A stretch of 64,000 nucleotides of DNA from assembly GCA_009801085.1 (NCBI GenBank), contig VNWV01000013.1, forward strand, positions 310,001 through 374,000, given 5' to 3'. Origin of the DNA: Lasiodiplodia sp. COLG20. Lineage: Eukaryota > Ascomycota > Dothideomycetes > Botryosphaeriales > Botryosphaeriaceae. The notes under the pieces are model-generated. The model was not told where the DNA came from, ran no database searches, and worked only from the letters and a program-made list of their open reading frames with translations. Shown here piece by piece: positions 32,150-43,028 of the stretch (positions are counted from its first letter, which is position 1; every line of letters starts with the position of its first letter). A program made the position numbers and the translations under genes.

Positions 32150-32690
32150 CGCGAAAAGATTCGACGCGAATTCAAACAGGACAGCCTGGCAAAGATGAAG
32201 AAATGAAATGTTGAGGGAGTTGGACAGTGCGCGCGTTATTACCCCGCTTAGAATAGTGAGGCTGTGTTGCCTGGAGGTGCCAACACATCCTTGCATGACT
32301 CTCTGCACATTCTCATTCGTGCAAGCACATTTTTGGGAAGATTAGTCGGAACAGTCTCAGCTTATCTGCAAGGCGACCCCACCTGCCGCCTCGTGCGACC
32401 TGCATTTTCAGACTTCGCTTACTGGGTGTTAGTCTGACCGGTCGGCTGAACGCAATTGAAACCTCTTATTGGCCGGCTGAGATTAGTCGGAAGGCATCTT
32501 ACTTAAAGCCTTAACAACGGGGCGTCAACGCGTGCGGAGAGGTCCATTGATGGCGTTGATGCTGGAGGACGCCGCAGGAAACTTAGGAATGGCCTGCCGA
32601 GTAAATGTTTGCCTTAACCATCCGGATCCGGCGAAGGCAGCTAGACCTGCAATGAGATATCCAGCGGGACTGTCAATTGCATTCTCCAGC
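32150..32690. other. Intergenic region between divergent transcription factor and acetyltransferase
   Basis: Contains upstream in-frame extensions of both genes that I judged non-coding, and several CCAAT or inverted CCAAT words near 32470. No other feature is seen. Confidence 0.45.
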
Positions 32691-33693
32691 ATGCCATTTC
32701 CACCTCTGCCAGAAAATCTTCGCTTCGCAAGACTTTCCGATCTGACCCGAATTGGCATTGTCTCTACGGCGGCATTCTTCAATTCCCCCGTGTTCCATTA
32801 CTTCCGGCCCGAATACAAGAATCACCTCCAAGACACGGTGGCTAGTTATCGGGCCAGCTGTGCGAAAGAAATTCTGGATCCTGACACCGTTGTTGTCGTG
32901 GCTGAAGACACCCTGAAAGAAGATGAATCGGACTCGGTGTTTGATGAGCTGAGGCTTGCATACCCTGCTTTTCATGATCAGATTCCGAAATACTCTTCGG
33001 AAACACGAAGAGTGATCGTCGGAGTCGCTTCCCTTTCTCTGAAGGCTGTCCCAGCGCTATCAGGTCAATTTCTGCCCGACGGTAAGAAATACAGATGCCG
33101 TTCGGGAGGAAAGGCTACGGCGGTTGACCATTACTACAGATAAAAACCTGGAGGAACACTGCAATGACCCAGAGGATCTTGGCCGCGACAAATACTCTGA
33201 GGCATTCAAACTCTCATTTGTCACCGAGGAGCAAAAGGCCAAAAATACGTGAGTCTCATTTGCGTCAAGATGCAATATGGATACTGCAAAAGTGCTGAAC
33301 GAAGCTCAATCTCCTAGTTGGAAGTTCAGCGAAAAAATGGAAATTGCTTCTATAGCAGTGCATCCGGCTTATTGGCGTCAAGGAAATGGTAAAAAGATGG
33401 CTGAATGGTTCATTGCGTTGGCTGAACAATACGACCGTGCCATTTGTGTCTCCGCGGCACCAATGGGAAAGATGCTCGCTTCGTATCTCGAATTCCAGGA
33501 ATGCGCCGTGGTTACTATCGATGGCTACGAGAAATATACAGAGGCAATTCATTTGTGGTTTGGACTTCGCTCAAAAGCTGAGCAGGCCCGGAGAATCAAG
33601 CCGCAGAATGCGTTTGGTGTCTGCCACCTGGATGCAAAGCAGCCTAGCAGGCCTGACAACCTCGAAGCCCTAGGTGGTTGTATAGCGGCGTAG
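32691..33693 (+). CDS. GNAT-family N-acetyltransferase
   Basis: Three exons, 32691-33081, 33140-33248 and 33318-33693, encode 291 aa. The start MPFPPLPENLRFARLSDL fits the usual beginning of this fungal family, so the upstream in-frame ATG at 32532 was not used. The acetyl-CoA loop (motif A) is IAVHPAYWRQGNGKKMAEW, with the R/Q-x-x-G-x-G/A signature RQGNGK. Intron 1 has a strong GTAAGA donor and a TTGACCATTACTACAG acceptor. The first half carries the N-terminal beta strand and helix (RFARLSDLTRIGIVSTAAF). The enzyme should move an acetyl group from acetyl-CoA to an amine or protein N-terminus in the cytosol. The acceptor is not predictable. Confidence 0.87.
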
Positions 33694-34197
33694 GGAATAG
33701 AGATTATAGCGTAGTACATGTACAAAGAAAGTAACAAATATGCAGCTCGATGGCTATGCAACACAGCATGAACGTCTCCACCATGTATAGAACTTCACCA
33801 GTGTGCTACACGTTCGGCTCTCCTTCTCCTATATACGACATCAATAAGTTAATCCGTTGCGTCACCCACCCATTGGCCCTCTTGAAGTCAGTCTTGCCTA
33901 GTATTTTAGTACTTCATCAAACATTTTCCCGCCTATCCAGCTTCAATCTTCCATTCCAAATTGCGTCCATGGTGTTCCTTATAGATCTTCAATAAACCTC
34001 AACAGAAGATATATCCCGTCATTTACATGATAATAACCCATAAATTGTGCTTCATTCATCCAGTCCGAATACCAATGACACTTGCTTTCGGCAGCTACAA
34101 TACGACTACGAAACAAATTTGGTCCTCGAACAAAATTAGAGGCTCACCATCTAAACACACTCTTGCTGCGGCAACCCCAACTCCCGACGCAGTCCGT
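33694..34197. other. Intergenic region between convergent genes
   Basis: AT-rich 3' flank of the acetyltransferase and of the cytochrome gene. No coding or repeat feature is supported. Confidence 0.5.
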
Positions 34198-35516
34198 TCA
34201 AGCCTTGCCTTCCTGATCTTGTGTTTCTTCCGTTGTCCCCTTATTCCTCCTCGTAAGCTCCCCATACACGGCAACGGCGATGTACAGCAACCACACGATT
34301 CCCGCCACGGCCCCATAGGCGATGTAAGCACCCTTGCCCTGATCTGCCAGCTCCAGCCCGAGGCCGCCGTTAACGATCCCAAGAGCTATCGCAATGCGCC
34401 CAAGCCACAGATGTCCGTGCGACCAATATCCCCGCCGGCCATTTTTCTTGAAAAATCTGTGGTGGAGGTGGCCAAGAATAAATTGGATGAAGAGCATGAC
34501 AAGGACGACTTTGCCGATCGTAGGGTGCGTTTCACTTGCCTAAAAAGCGGGTTAGCTATGGCTCGAGGGTGACAAGCTCTAAACTCACATAGTCGTCCTT
34601 TGTAAGGTAAATGCCCATTCCAAAAGCGATGATAAACATCAAGAACGCAAATCCTTGAATCCCCACATGGACCCACACGACGCTACAGAAAGGTAGCATA
34701 CGCAGGCTGATTGCGCCAGTAGGGAAGAATATGACGAACGCCATGCAAGCGAGCACGCCGTGTGCCGTTAGGATACGACGCTTTGTTGATCCGATGTCCT
34801 TATTGTCGATTGGTGTTCCAGCGTTTGAATTTGCGTCTGCCGATGTGAATGGATTTGGATTGTCGCCTCCTTTGGCATCAGCAAAATCCCACTCAAAAAG
34901 GCCATATGATGGTCCATGAAATGGGATTCCCTGATTGGGATCATCTGAGTTCAAAGGGTCTCCTGCTGCTTTTGCGTGCATCCATGTTGCCGACGCACTC
35001 TGAAAAGACATCGATCCGCTGTCAGACCAGTTCTGGCAGTTGGTGCCTGATTCAAGGTTTAGCATGAGACGCTTACACAGGGGAGAGCAACTTACATCGA
35101 ACATTCGCCGTCATGGTTCCATCAGCAACTCCCGACCCTTCAAGAAGAGAAATTTGGGTTGCGTTATCGAACTGTGGGAGATTATAGCCCGTCCCAAGCC
35201 GCGGTGAGACTGTTACGTTGCTGCCGTCTGCAGAGGTATACATGATAAAGAGGCGTGATCCCGTCATTGAAGACCCTTGACCAAGGCCAATCCAGGTGTA
35301 GTTTGTGGGGCCAGTGATCTGGAAGTAGATATCTCCCACACCAGAAGAGGCCGTCTCTTGGGGTATATTCAAACTGTAGCAGACGTCATCGTTGCACTGG
35401 CGGGAGACTTGGGCATAAGTCGTAAGAACTGGAAGAAAATCAGTATCGTAAAAGCTGTGAGAAGAAAATCGATGTGCTGACTCACCAAAGCCAAAAAGGG
35501 CAAGCTTCGACCACAT
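34198..35516 (-). CDS. Secreted CDH-type cytochrome domain fused to cytochrome b561 (ferric-reductase-like)
   Basis: Four exons, 35516-35486, 35428-35096, 35046-34589 and 34539-34198, give 387 aa. A signal peptide is split by the first intron. The first domain matches the heme b cytochrome domain of cellobiose dehydrogenase (CDH-cyt): TWIGLGQGSSMTG contains the likely methionine ligand region and PFHGPSYGLFEWDF follows a paired-cysteine segment. The second half has five to six hydrophobic helices (HGVLACMAFVIFFPTGA; VHVGIQGFAFLMFIIAFGMG; IGKVVLVMLFIQFILGHLHH; HLWLGRIAIALGIVNGGLGL; YGAVAGIVWLLYIAVAVYGE), with the histidines expected of cytochrome b561. This domain order moves electrons across the membrane to an extracellular acceptor, possibly ferric iron or a copper enzyme. 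There is no flavin dehydrogenase domain. Confidence 0.9.
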
Positions 35517-36254
35517 GGCGTATCTTTGAGTGAGGAGAAAGTCGTCAGTTGGCCTGAAGCTCAGATAAAGACTGATGATGACCATTTGTTTGAACTTATA
35601 TACTCGCGCACAAAGCGGGATTTAATGGACTGCAATGCCTCCACGAGCTTAACTTTATTAAGCGAGGCAGTGCTTCCGTCGCTTATGTTTCGTCTTTCCG
35701 CATGGCTTCCATACGGACTCTAGCGTCATGATGCAGCACAGTCTTGAGACTGCCGGATGAGGAATGGTGCCAAGGACGTCGCTCAACTTGCCAAGCTCTG
35801 AGCGGAGGGCTTAAAAGGCAACTCCTCGTAATTGCAATGCTCTCATTTGTTGACGGGTTTGTTTATGGACGCTGGAGTAGTCTAGATAATCCACACGCAC
35901 GGAGCCTAGCCTTGGGCATTACTTAGCAAACAGTGGCTGAGTTGGCACCAACGATGGAGTCGCTTAAGGCTTGTCTTTCTCTTACAACTGGCACTGATTG
36001 GCTAGCGTTAAACGAGCGAGCATACAGTTTCCCGCATCGCTTATCCTCTGATCCGCACGGACAGGGTCTAGCCTCGATCATTACTTGATAGGCAGTGGCT
36101 GAGTCGGTGCCTGTCGTTTAAACTTCGTATTTCTTTTGTACCCTGGGCTAATTGGCTAGCGCTAAACGAGAGAACATAAAGCCGCCCACGTCGTAATATC
36201 TCCACCTCATCCTCCAATCCGCTCGTTCATCCACCTTTTGGAGTCAATTTCAGG
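35517..36254. promoter_or_regulatory. Divergent promoter region with a duplicated unit
   Basis: Lies between the starts of the cytochrome gene (minus) and a Zn2Cys6 factor (plus). It contains the 157-bp tandem duplication listed separately. No coding frame is supported. Confidence 0.5.
35897..36200 (+). repeat. Tandem duplication, 157-bp period, in the promoter of a Zn2Cys6 factor
   Basis: Unit 1 begins CGCACGGAGCCTAGCCT at 35897 and unit 2 begins CGCACGGACAGGGTCTAGCC at 36054. Both continue with CATTACTT, CAGTGGCTGAGT, a T-rich stretch and ATTGGCTAGCG(T/C)TAAACGAG, in the same order. Each unit carries one inverted CCAAT box next to GCTAGCG. The second unit ends 50-60 nt before the start codon. 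Confidence 0.75.
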
Positions 36255-37831
36255 ATGGGTGCCACGCGACGGCCTCATACGAAGTCTAAGCATGGCTGCA
36301 TCCGCTGCAGAGTTCGACGAGTTAAGGTAAGTCGGGAGTTTGTACCGACGTTGAAGGGTCACCGACCACCGCCTTTATTGGATTTGGAGATACACCATTC
36401 ATTCTCGGCAAAAAAAAAAAAAAAAAGAAAAACCAGATTGAGGAGAGAGGAAACGGATTACGTCATCTAATACTATCTCCGTAGTGCGACGAAAAAGTAC
36501 CTTGTAGCAGCTGCGTTCGACATGGAATCGAGTGCAGTTTATTGCACCCGCCACCACCTCAACCAACAAAAGGTGTAGCACAGACGGCACCTGGGACGCA
36601 TCCTTTCGAGAGTTCTACGCGCAGCAATCAACAGACAAGACCGATTATCGCAATCAAACCCCTTCCCCCGCGACGTCTTTGCCGGTTGCTTCCGGCGAGC
36701 TCGTCCAAGCTCCAAGATCAGGCCCTCAAAGACCGTGTACGCAATCTAGTCAATGAGGCCACAGCACTGGAAAAGGAGTTGAAAAAGGCAGAAACGATCA
36801 CTCTTCCGAGGACATCCGCCCTCACCCCTCCCGCAAGTTGGACACAGGACTTGCAGCTTTTTTCGCATTATCACGATTTCACGTACGAGTCATTTTCGAA
36901 AGATGATTCGCTGCACGAGACGTGGAGACACACAGTGCCGAGGTTGGCATTCGCCAATGTAGGTTTTACCCGCCACGTCGAAAACACAATGGCTCAGACT
37001 GTTCTCAGGCTCCGTTGATGCATGGGCTCCTTGCCGTTACTGCCCTTCATCTCGCACATGTCAAGGTGGAAAAACGCAGCGTTCTGAGTATTGTTGCAGC
37101 GAGGCATCAATCAAAAGCGTTGTCGTCTTTCACTTCTCAGGCGCAGGATGTGACAGCGGACAACTACCCTGCATACGTAATTCTAGCTTCATTTATCTTC
37201 ATAGCGGACGTATATATGATTATTGATTCGCACCGGCACGGAAATTCGATCACCGTCAATGACGTCGTTCAGTCTTTCCGTCTCATCCGAGGTATGTAAA
37301 TGCTCACTCACGCATTTGGATACCAACTGATTCCTGTACACAGGTGTGAAGGAAATTGTTTCTCATCCAAGCACATCGACCTCGGCGAAACGTGGTCCTC
37401 TTTCGGATCTCTTGAAACCGCAGGATTTGGCCGCGAACCATCCGAATGAGTTCCAGCTGCGCATCGAGCAACTCGCTGCTTACATCCGCAGAACTTCTGT
37501 TAGCAGCAAAGTGCAACAAGTGTGTTTAGGCGCGCTCGCAGCTCTGAAACTTACCTTGGCTACCATCACAGCACCTGGATCACGGACCGCCCAAGTATGG
37601 AGATGGCCAGGACACTTGGATCCGCTCTACTTGGGGTTGCTCGAAGAATGCGAACCGACTGCACTAGTTACCTTGGCGCACTTTGCGGCACTTGTGGGGC
37701 GTTGCGAGTATAAGCAGTGGTATTCGAAAGGTTGGAGCGAGGGTGTTATCGCTGCTGTGCATCGATCTGTTGATCAGGAGGAGTGGAGGGCGTGGCTCAA
37801 ATGGCCGATGAGCCACTGCAAGTCTGGATGA
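36255..37831 (+). CDS. Zn(II)2Cys6 transcription factor, fungal-specific TF domain type
   Basis: Four exons, 36255-36326, 36485-36958, 37009-37291 and 37344-37831, give 438 aa. The zinc cluster is at the N-terminus, split by intron 1: Cys15, 18, 25, 31, 34 and 41, the classical C-x2-C-x6-C-x5-C-x2-C-x6-C. A short proline-rich linker leads to a helix that can form a coiled coil (DQALKDRVRNLVNEATALEK). The rest matches the fungal TF middle region, including APLMHGLLAVTALHLA, which appears only when intron 2 ends at TTCTCAG (37008). Intron 1 is long for this window (158 nt) and contains an A17-18 tract. Regulation may involve the duplicated CCAAT-bearing units upstream. Targets are unknown. Confidence 0.92.
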
Positions 37832-39269
37832 GTTTGTTGTTAAGCGAGACTCGAGTTGGCTAGTTTCTATCTAATGCAATAATGATGACAGTTTACGTTA
37901 GGAAATAACAAGTGATGGGACGATGATCCAGAATGAGTGACTAGTGCCTCTAAGTTCATACTGATTAAAATATGCATTCAATTCCGCATTCGTAAGAAAC
38001 TTCCCCACCACGAGTTTCGTCCTTGACAACGCGGCCTTTCATTGCTCTTCATCTTTGAACTCGATTCAAGGGCTCGCAATTTTCAAAGTAACGTTGGCCC
38101 GACGGGGAAGACGCGGGCCAGCTTCACGTGCAGGTCACGGTACCACGCTAAGGTACGATCCTGTAGGATTGTCGCCACAGCGGCACAGCGGCTGAAAGTT
38201 GGGGCGCAGTCGGGACTCTTCTTCTGGCTACGTATCGTGGCTGATGAGGCCTAGACCGATCGCTTCGAGCGGCTGTGCATAGCGGCCGCGTTCATGTGGT
38301 AAACCTTCTTCTGAACGGTCTCGACCCGAGGATGCGGAACGAGATGATCCCGTTCCTTAGTGCCTGCCTTGTTTGATTCAAGCTGTCAGCATCTTTAAGA
38401 TACGACGCAAGCTTCCCATTGCTACTCTAGCGTCTTAGAAGATGAGTTCTGTGGCATCTCAGACTCTACGTATAATTCTTATATACGGTCTGGACTCTTC
38501 TTCAGGCTTAGTGTATACTACATGTAGCTAGTGTGGGATAATTAAGCGTCTATAAGCAAGCGCTTACTGGAAAAATCCTTTTTTAAGTGAGCTAAGAAGA
38601 GCGCTTAAAGCAAGCGTATACCAGAAAAATCTCCTTAAGCGAGCGAATAAGAGGGCTTATTCAGCGCTTGCTTAATTCCTTAGCGTAGCTGAGGCAGTGC
38701 ACGCCAGCCACTTGAGCTGGAGCGGAGGGCTGAACTCGAGTGGCTGGGAGCTTGTCGTTTGTCTGCATGCCAACTGCAGCAAGGTGTTCTCGCAGTGTTG
38801 CCTGATTAGGGTGGCGCACTTTTCATGCGGTCAGAAACACTTGTTCTCTGGTTCCGCATCCTTCGCGCAAAATTTCGGACGTGTAACCCCTCTGTTCAAT
38901 TGGATGGATGGGGAAATTTCCTGTTATAGGCTGATGTGAGAGCAGCGTAGTACTACGGTGTCTCCGTCAATGGTGGGAATTCTCACGGCAAGCGGTGGGG
39001 CGCAGTGAAGCCCCTCTGACATGCTTGGCCAACCACATGCTGCTAGGATACGGTAGACGACAGGCGCAGCTGGATTGCCTTTGCAGATAGTGGTAGCTGA
39101 GAGTTGTTATAGACCTGGAAGAGTATTTAATGGGCTTCGTCGCTGCTCCAAATCCACCATCCAGCACTCACACTCTACCGCCATCTAGCACTTCACATTC
39201 TACAGCCATCCAGCCAACGCATCAGAACCCGACAGATCTATTACCGTAACCACTCAACTCGTCCTCAAA
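37832..39269. other. Intergenic region with a short tandem repeat
   Basis: No gene is supported. A 54-bp unit starting AGCAAGCG is repeated at 38555-38608 and 38609-38659 (AAAAATC, CTTAAG and GAGCG words shared) and is followed by an inverted partial copy near 38660-38675. The last 150 nt hold a TATTTAA word at about 39125 upstream of the small secreted protein. Confidence 0.5.
38555..38659 (+). repeat. Two-copy 54-bp tandem repeat
   Basis: Both units run AGCAAGCG, (C/A)CCAG- or TACTGG-like, AAAAATC(T)CCTT, TTAAG(T/C)GAGC and AGAG(C/G)GCTTA in the same order with scattered differences. No coding potential is visible. Confidence 0.5.
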
Positions 39270-39651
39270 ATGCAGTTCTCCACCATCATCATCTCCACCG
39301 CCCTCTTCCTTGTGAGTGGCTCTCACGCTTGGACCAACGGAATCGCCAACAACAACTTCTACGAAATTAGGAACAGTAAGTAGTAGCCTTACACGGACGA
39401 TAAGATGATATAAAGTGCAACCGGGTTCAAAACTAATTTTTCTTATAGCTCATGTCCATGAGGCATGCACATATGAGGGCACGGAAACCATCCGCGCTGT
39501 TGACGAACCATGTGTGTACTGGACTGACGGTGCTGGTGGCCAATACCATGGAAGTATGTATCCCTTAATCATGAAGCCCTACAACAACTTTGCATACTTA
39601 CAAAGTCGCTTAGCCTGCCAGAAGTACCCTGACCAGATTCTCTGTATTTGA
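39270..39651 (+). CDS. Small secreted protein with four cysteines
   Basis: Three exons, 39270-39375, 39449-39553 and 39614-39651, give 82 aa. MQFSTIIISTALFLVSGSHA is a clear signal peptide. The mature part has cysteines at 42, 57, 72 and 81, enough for two disulfides. The second intron (GTATGT donor, CTTAG acceptor, 60 nt) can be left in without a stop; that version is 20 residues longer with the same four cysteines, so splicing here is uncertain. I recognise no family. Small size, secretion and cysteines fit an effector or antimicrobial peptide, but that is inference only. Confidence 0.7.
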
Positions 39652-40175
39652 GAAAATGTTGCAGGGGTGGTGGGTATTCTAGACGATGGTTGGGTGCCTA
39701 CCACTCCGAGGGATTACGCATGGGGCAAACTCGAGTCTCTCTTTTCCGCCCTGTCTTCTTTTAAGTCTCTCTTTTACACGCTACTTTCTTTTTAATTCCT
39801 CTTAAAGATGAATAGTTGTAGACTAGTTCTTACTTGGCAAACGTACGTAAGTTCAACTACTATATTCACCCACCTGTACGACACCTCAGTGACTCCATGA
39901 CGAGCGGGCTAAAATCTATCAGAGCAAAGTGGAGAACTTCTATGTGTTCGAGGAGCAACCCACCGATTTTTCCATGGAAATGAACATGCAGTTGGCATCT
40001 CCTCTTCCGACATTTACACAGTCCACCGTTGGGTAAGAGACAGGAAAATATTGTTGTGATTTTTCTCACTCCGCAAAAGAGCTGGCGTCGTGAAAATGTA
40101 TTTTTTGAGCCCAGATTCCACATCGTCATCAACGATTATGAAATATTTCCCTATGTAATTACAGTAGAGTCTCCC
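39652..40175. other. Intergenic region
   Basis: 3' flanks of two convergent genes. A minus-strand frame at 39866-40132 lacks any domain and is not called. The stretch 40159-40175 holds the out-of-frame remnant of the usual arginase C-terminus. Confidence 0.5.
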
Positions 40176-41362
40176 CTAACGCCCTGCGCAATATAGAGCA
40201 GCCTGCTCGGACGGTTTTATCCACTCCCTTTTAACTAGATCAGTACGGAAACTCAACATGTAAAGAAGACAACGCACCTCTGGAGTAATGGTAGGGTTAA
40301 TCTCAACCAAGTCAAGGCCAACCAAGTTGCCCGTCGCGGCGATAGTCTCAGCAATGAAGTTCCCCTCGCGCAGCGTCAGGCCCTCCCACACTGGAAACCC
40401 GGTGCTGGGCGCAAACGAGGGATCCAAGCTGTCAATGTCAAACGACAAGTGGATAGGCGTGTCGTGCCCCAGCCATTCCAGCGCCATCTCCATGACTTCC
40501 CCAATCCCGTACCTACAACCCGTCAGCAACACTATCAAACCCACCCAGGCCCAACCTACCTCTCCACATCCCTCATCGTATACGCCTTGATCCCGTTCTC
40601 CCGGATCGTCCGCTTCTCCGCCTCGTCCAGATCGCGCAACCCGATATACACCAGCTTCCGCGGACTGACCCGATGCTCCCGCCCCATCCACCCAAACACC
40701 TCCTCCTCCCCCACCCCCTCAACCAACCCGAGCAGGAACGCCAACGGCATCCCATGCACATTCCCGCTCCCCGACGTCGCCGGCGTATTGACATCGCCAT
40801 GCGCATCCACCCACACCACGCCCAACTCCTTCCCCTTGCCGAACGCCCCCTCGCTCACCGCCCGCGCCACCCCCGACACCGTCCCGATGACAATCGAGTG
40901 GTCGCCGCCCAGCGTCAGCGCGACGCGGCCGGCTACGACGTGTGCATGTACCTGGGCGCTGAGCGCGCGCGTCGCGGCCGACACGGCGCGCGGCCGGTGC
41001 ATGCCGTGCACGTCTGGATCGTGGTGTGGGATGAGGTAGGAATAGTCGTGCAGCTGCCCGTCCCAGTGTACGTCGAGGCCGAGGTCGTTACGGAGTTGGG
41101 AGAGGAGGCCGCCGGCGAGGAGGGCGGCGGGGCCGCGGTCGACGCCTTGCTTGGCCTGCGGGGTTGCGGTGAACATGCGGATGAGGTTGCTGGGAGGGTT
41201 GTGGGGGTAGAGTGGGCGTACCTGGCCTCCGGAGAACGCTGCTGCGGTGAGGCCGACGGGGCGGCGTGGGGATGGGGATGGTGGTTTGGCGGCGGTCATT
41301 TTGGTTGTGGTTAGGCAACGGCGGAGTGGGGAGGTTGAGCGAGGGAAGTATTTCGTGACCAT
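40176..41362 (-). CDS. Arginase-family ureohydrolase with an altered C-terminus
   Basis: Three exons, 41362-40560, 40512-40278 and 40202-40176, give 354 aa. Manganese-binding motifs are complete: GGDHS (152-156), DAHGDVNT (186-193) and SFDIDSLDP (291-299). The N-terminus is rich in Arg, Ser and Thr ([15 protein letters not shown]) and could be a mitochondrial targeting peptide; a second Met lies at residue 22. The reaction is arginine to ornithine and urea, although agmatinase-type specificity cannot be ruled out. The last exon yields only eight codons (AALYCAGR) before the stop. One base out of frame, the following sequence reads ALGETLL and then TAA, the typical end of fungal arginases. The C-terminus therefore looks frameshifted. 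If the last intron is not removed, the product is 379 aa with the same final codons. All catalytic residues precede the change. Confidence 0.9.
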
Positions 41363-41919
41363 TGCGAGGACAAGAGGAGAAGAGGGCAGAGGGAAAAGGG
41401 AGCAGCTTTATCATCCGTTCGTTCATCAGCTCATTCGCCAAGTATCCCGGGCGTCTGCCTACCCATTTCGGCAAGGCGGCCCGCTTCAATCCTTAGCGCC
41501 CGCTTCTACTTAACTTTAACGGACATCTACCTTGTAGCGCGTTTACGGTAATTGCACTACCGCGTCTACTTAACTTTAGAGGACAACCTTCCACGTATGA
41601 CTGAAAATTTTTCACCCGGGAGTAGTAGGACCCGGATCCCGGATATTGACAGAATCCGCATCTAAACTGCTACAAACGGGATGGCTTTCGATGTGGGCGC
41701 AAAGAAAAGTGAATTCATGTAAGACCTATGTTCCGCCGTAAATGCAATTGGCTAGGCAAGGGCCAGACTATTTTCGGCGCGTATTCCAAGCTTCAGTAAA
41801 GCAGTGCTGAGAGTGCGCATAATTCACCGCATCTCCGCTTCCGCATCATGCACGCATATCAGGGCTTTCCTGGGCTTGCCCGAGCTGCCGAAGCTAGCAA
41901 CTCGTAGTCAGCGTCGGCG
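41363..41919. other. Intergenic region
   Basis: 5' flanks of divergent genes. No feature beyond short frames; a repeated phrase CGTCTACTTAACTTTA-like occurs near 41504 and 41563. Confidence 0.4.
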
Positions 41920-43028
41920 TTGATCTCGACGGCCCGCTCGTCGTCGGGATCAGGGTCAGATAACTGGCGCATTCGCTGTTTTGTCCTCCGGGCTGGACTT
42001 GGCGCATACTTTCAACGCAGCATTCTGGGCAGAAGGCAGCCTCGAGTGCATCTGTCCCGTCCTCGACCGCAGCTCAGACGTCTTCGCCCTCATTCCCGTC
42101 GCCACCCCCCTTACGACTCCATCCTCGCCGCAGCCTCCACCCCCAACGACTACAAAGCCGTCGCCGGCATCCTCAACGCCCTCCGTGCCGCCAAACCTCA
42201 ACTCCCCACGCCTCATGACCCCAGCACCCACGGCACCTTCATGCAAACCGCCGCCGCCACCCCCGACAAGCGCTGCCTGACCCAGCTCCTCGACTACAAC
42301 GTCGACGACACCACTACCACCACCACCCCTCCCACCCTGATCAACACCATCGCCGGCCCCCACGGCGCGCCCCTCCAAGCCGCCTGCTTCGCCTCCTGCC
42401 ACCGCAACGTCCGCCTGCTCCTCTCCCGCGGCGCCCAACCCGGCACCACCGGCTGCGGCAAGCACGGCGGCGCACTGCAGGCCGCCGCGCTCAAATGTGA
42501 CCACGCGACCGTCGAGCACCTGCTCGACGCGCTGCCGGGCGGCGACGACGCTATAGCGACGATGGTGGGCGGCACGCGCAAGCGCGGTCCGCCGGGCAAG
42601 TACGGGAGTGCGCTGGGGGTGGCGGCGGTGCGGGCGGATGGCACGGTGTTGGGGCTGTTGTTGGAGGAGGTAAGGGGACCCAGGGCGGCGAAGCTGGCGA
42701 TGGAGGTGGCGGTCGAGTGGGGGAGGAGGGAGGCGTTTGAGGTGGTGAGGGAGAGTGAGGTGGGGAGCAGGGTTGGGAGCGGGGTGGTCGGGGAGTTGGA
42801 GGCGAGGAGAGGCTAAATAGTGATTTTGAAGAGGATGGGGGTCACGATTCGGAGCAGGAAGACAGCAATTCGGGCTCGGGGTTTAGTGACGACGAAAGCG
42901 AGGATGAAGAGGGGGATGAGGATGGGGATGACATAGAGGGGAACGGAGATGACGACAAGATTGATGATGTAGTAGGCGAGCTCGCCGACGGCGCCGTTGG
43001 AGATGATAGCCTACCACGACTACGTTAG
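41920..43028 (+). pseudogene. Ankyrin-repeat gene, probably decayed by frameshift
   Basis: A frame of 298 codons (41920-42816) contains three ankyrin-like units: HGAPLQAACFASCHRNVRLL, KHGGALQAAALKCDHATVEH and KYGSALGVAAVRADGTVLGL. Before about 42100 the composition becomes Arg/Ser-rich and another frame (from 41981) reads more like protein, suggesting an upstream frame change. Downstream, right after the stop, a different frame continues to 43028 as a strongly acidic tail (many Asp, Glu, Gly and Ser) ending in TAG. Together these suggest one gene of about 350 codons broken at two places. It may instead be a short expressed ankyrin protein starting at 41920. The GC content of the repeats is very high. 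No NACHT or other effector domain is attached. Confidence 0.55.

Noticed and set aside
33062..33092. A 31-nt intron in the acetyltransferase
   Set aside because: It would keep the frame but is shorter than plausible fungal introns. A 58-nt intron (33082-33139) with a consensus donor gives the same downstream frame.
36410..36427. Poly-A tract as a retroposon tail
   Set aside because: It lies inside an intron of the Zn2Cys6 gene, with no adjoining element or target duplication. A similar tract sits in an intron at 45.62 kb.
40673..41314. A 213-codon plus-strand ORF opposite the arginase
   Set aside because: Antisense to confirmed arginase motifs, with composition typical of shadows.
41956..42519. 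Minus-strand glycine-rich ORF
   Set aside because: Antisense of the ankyrin-repeat frame; the Gly/Val richness reflects high GC.
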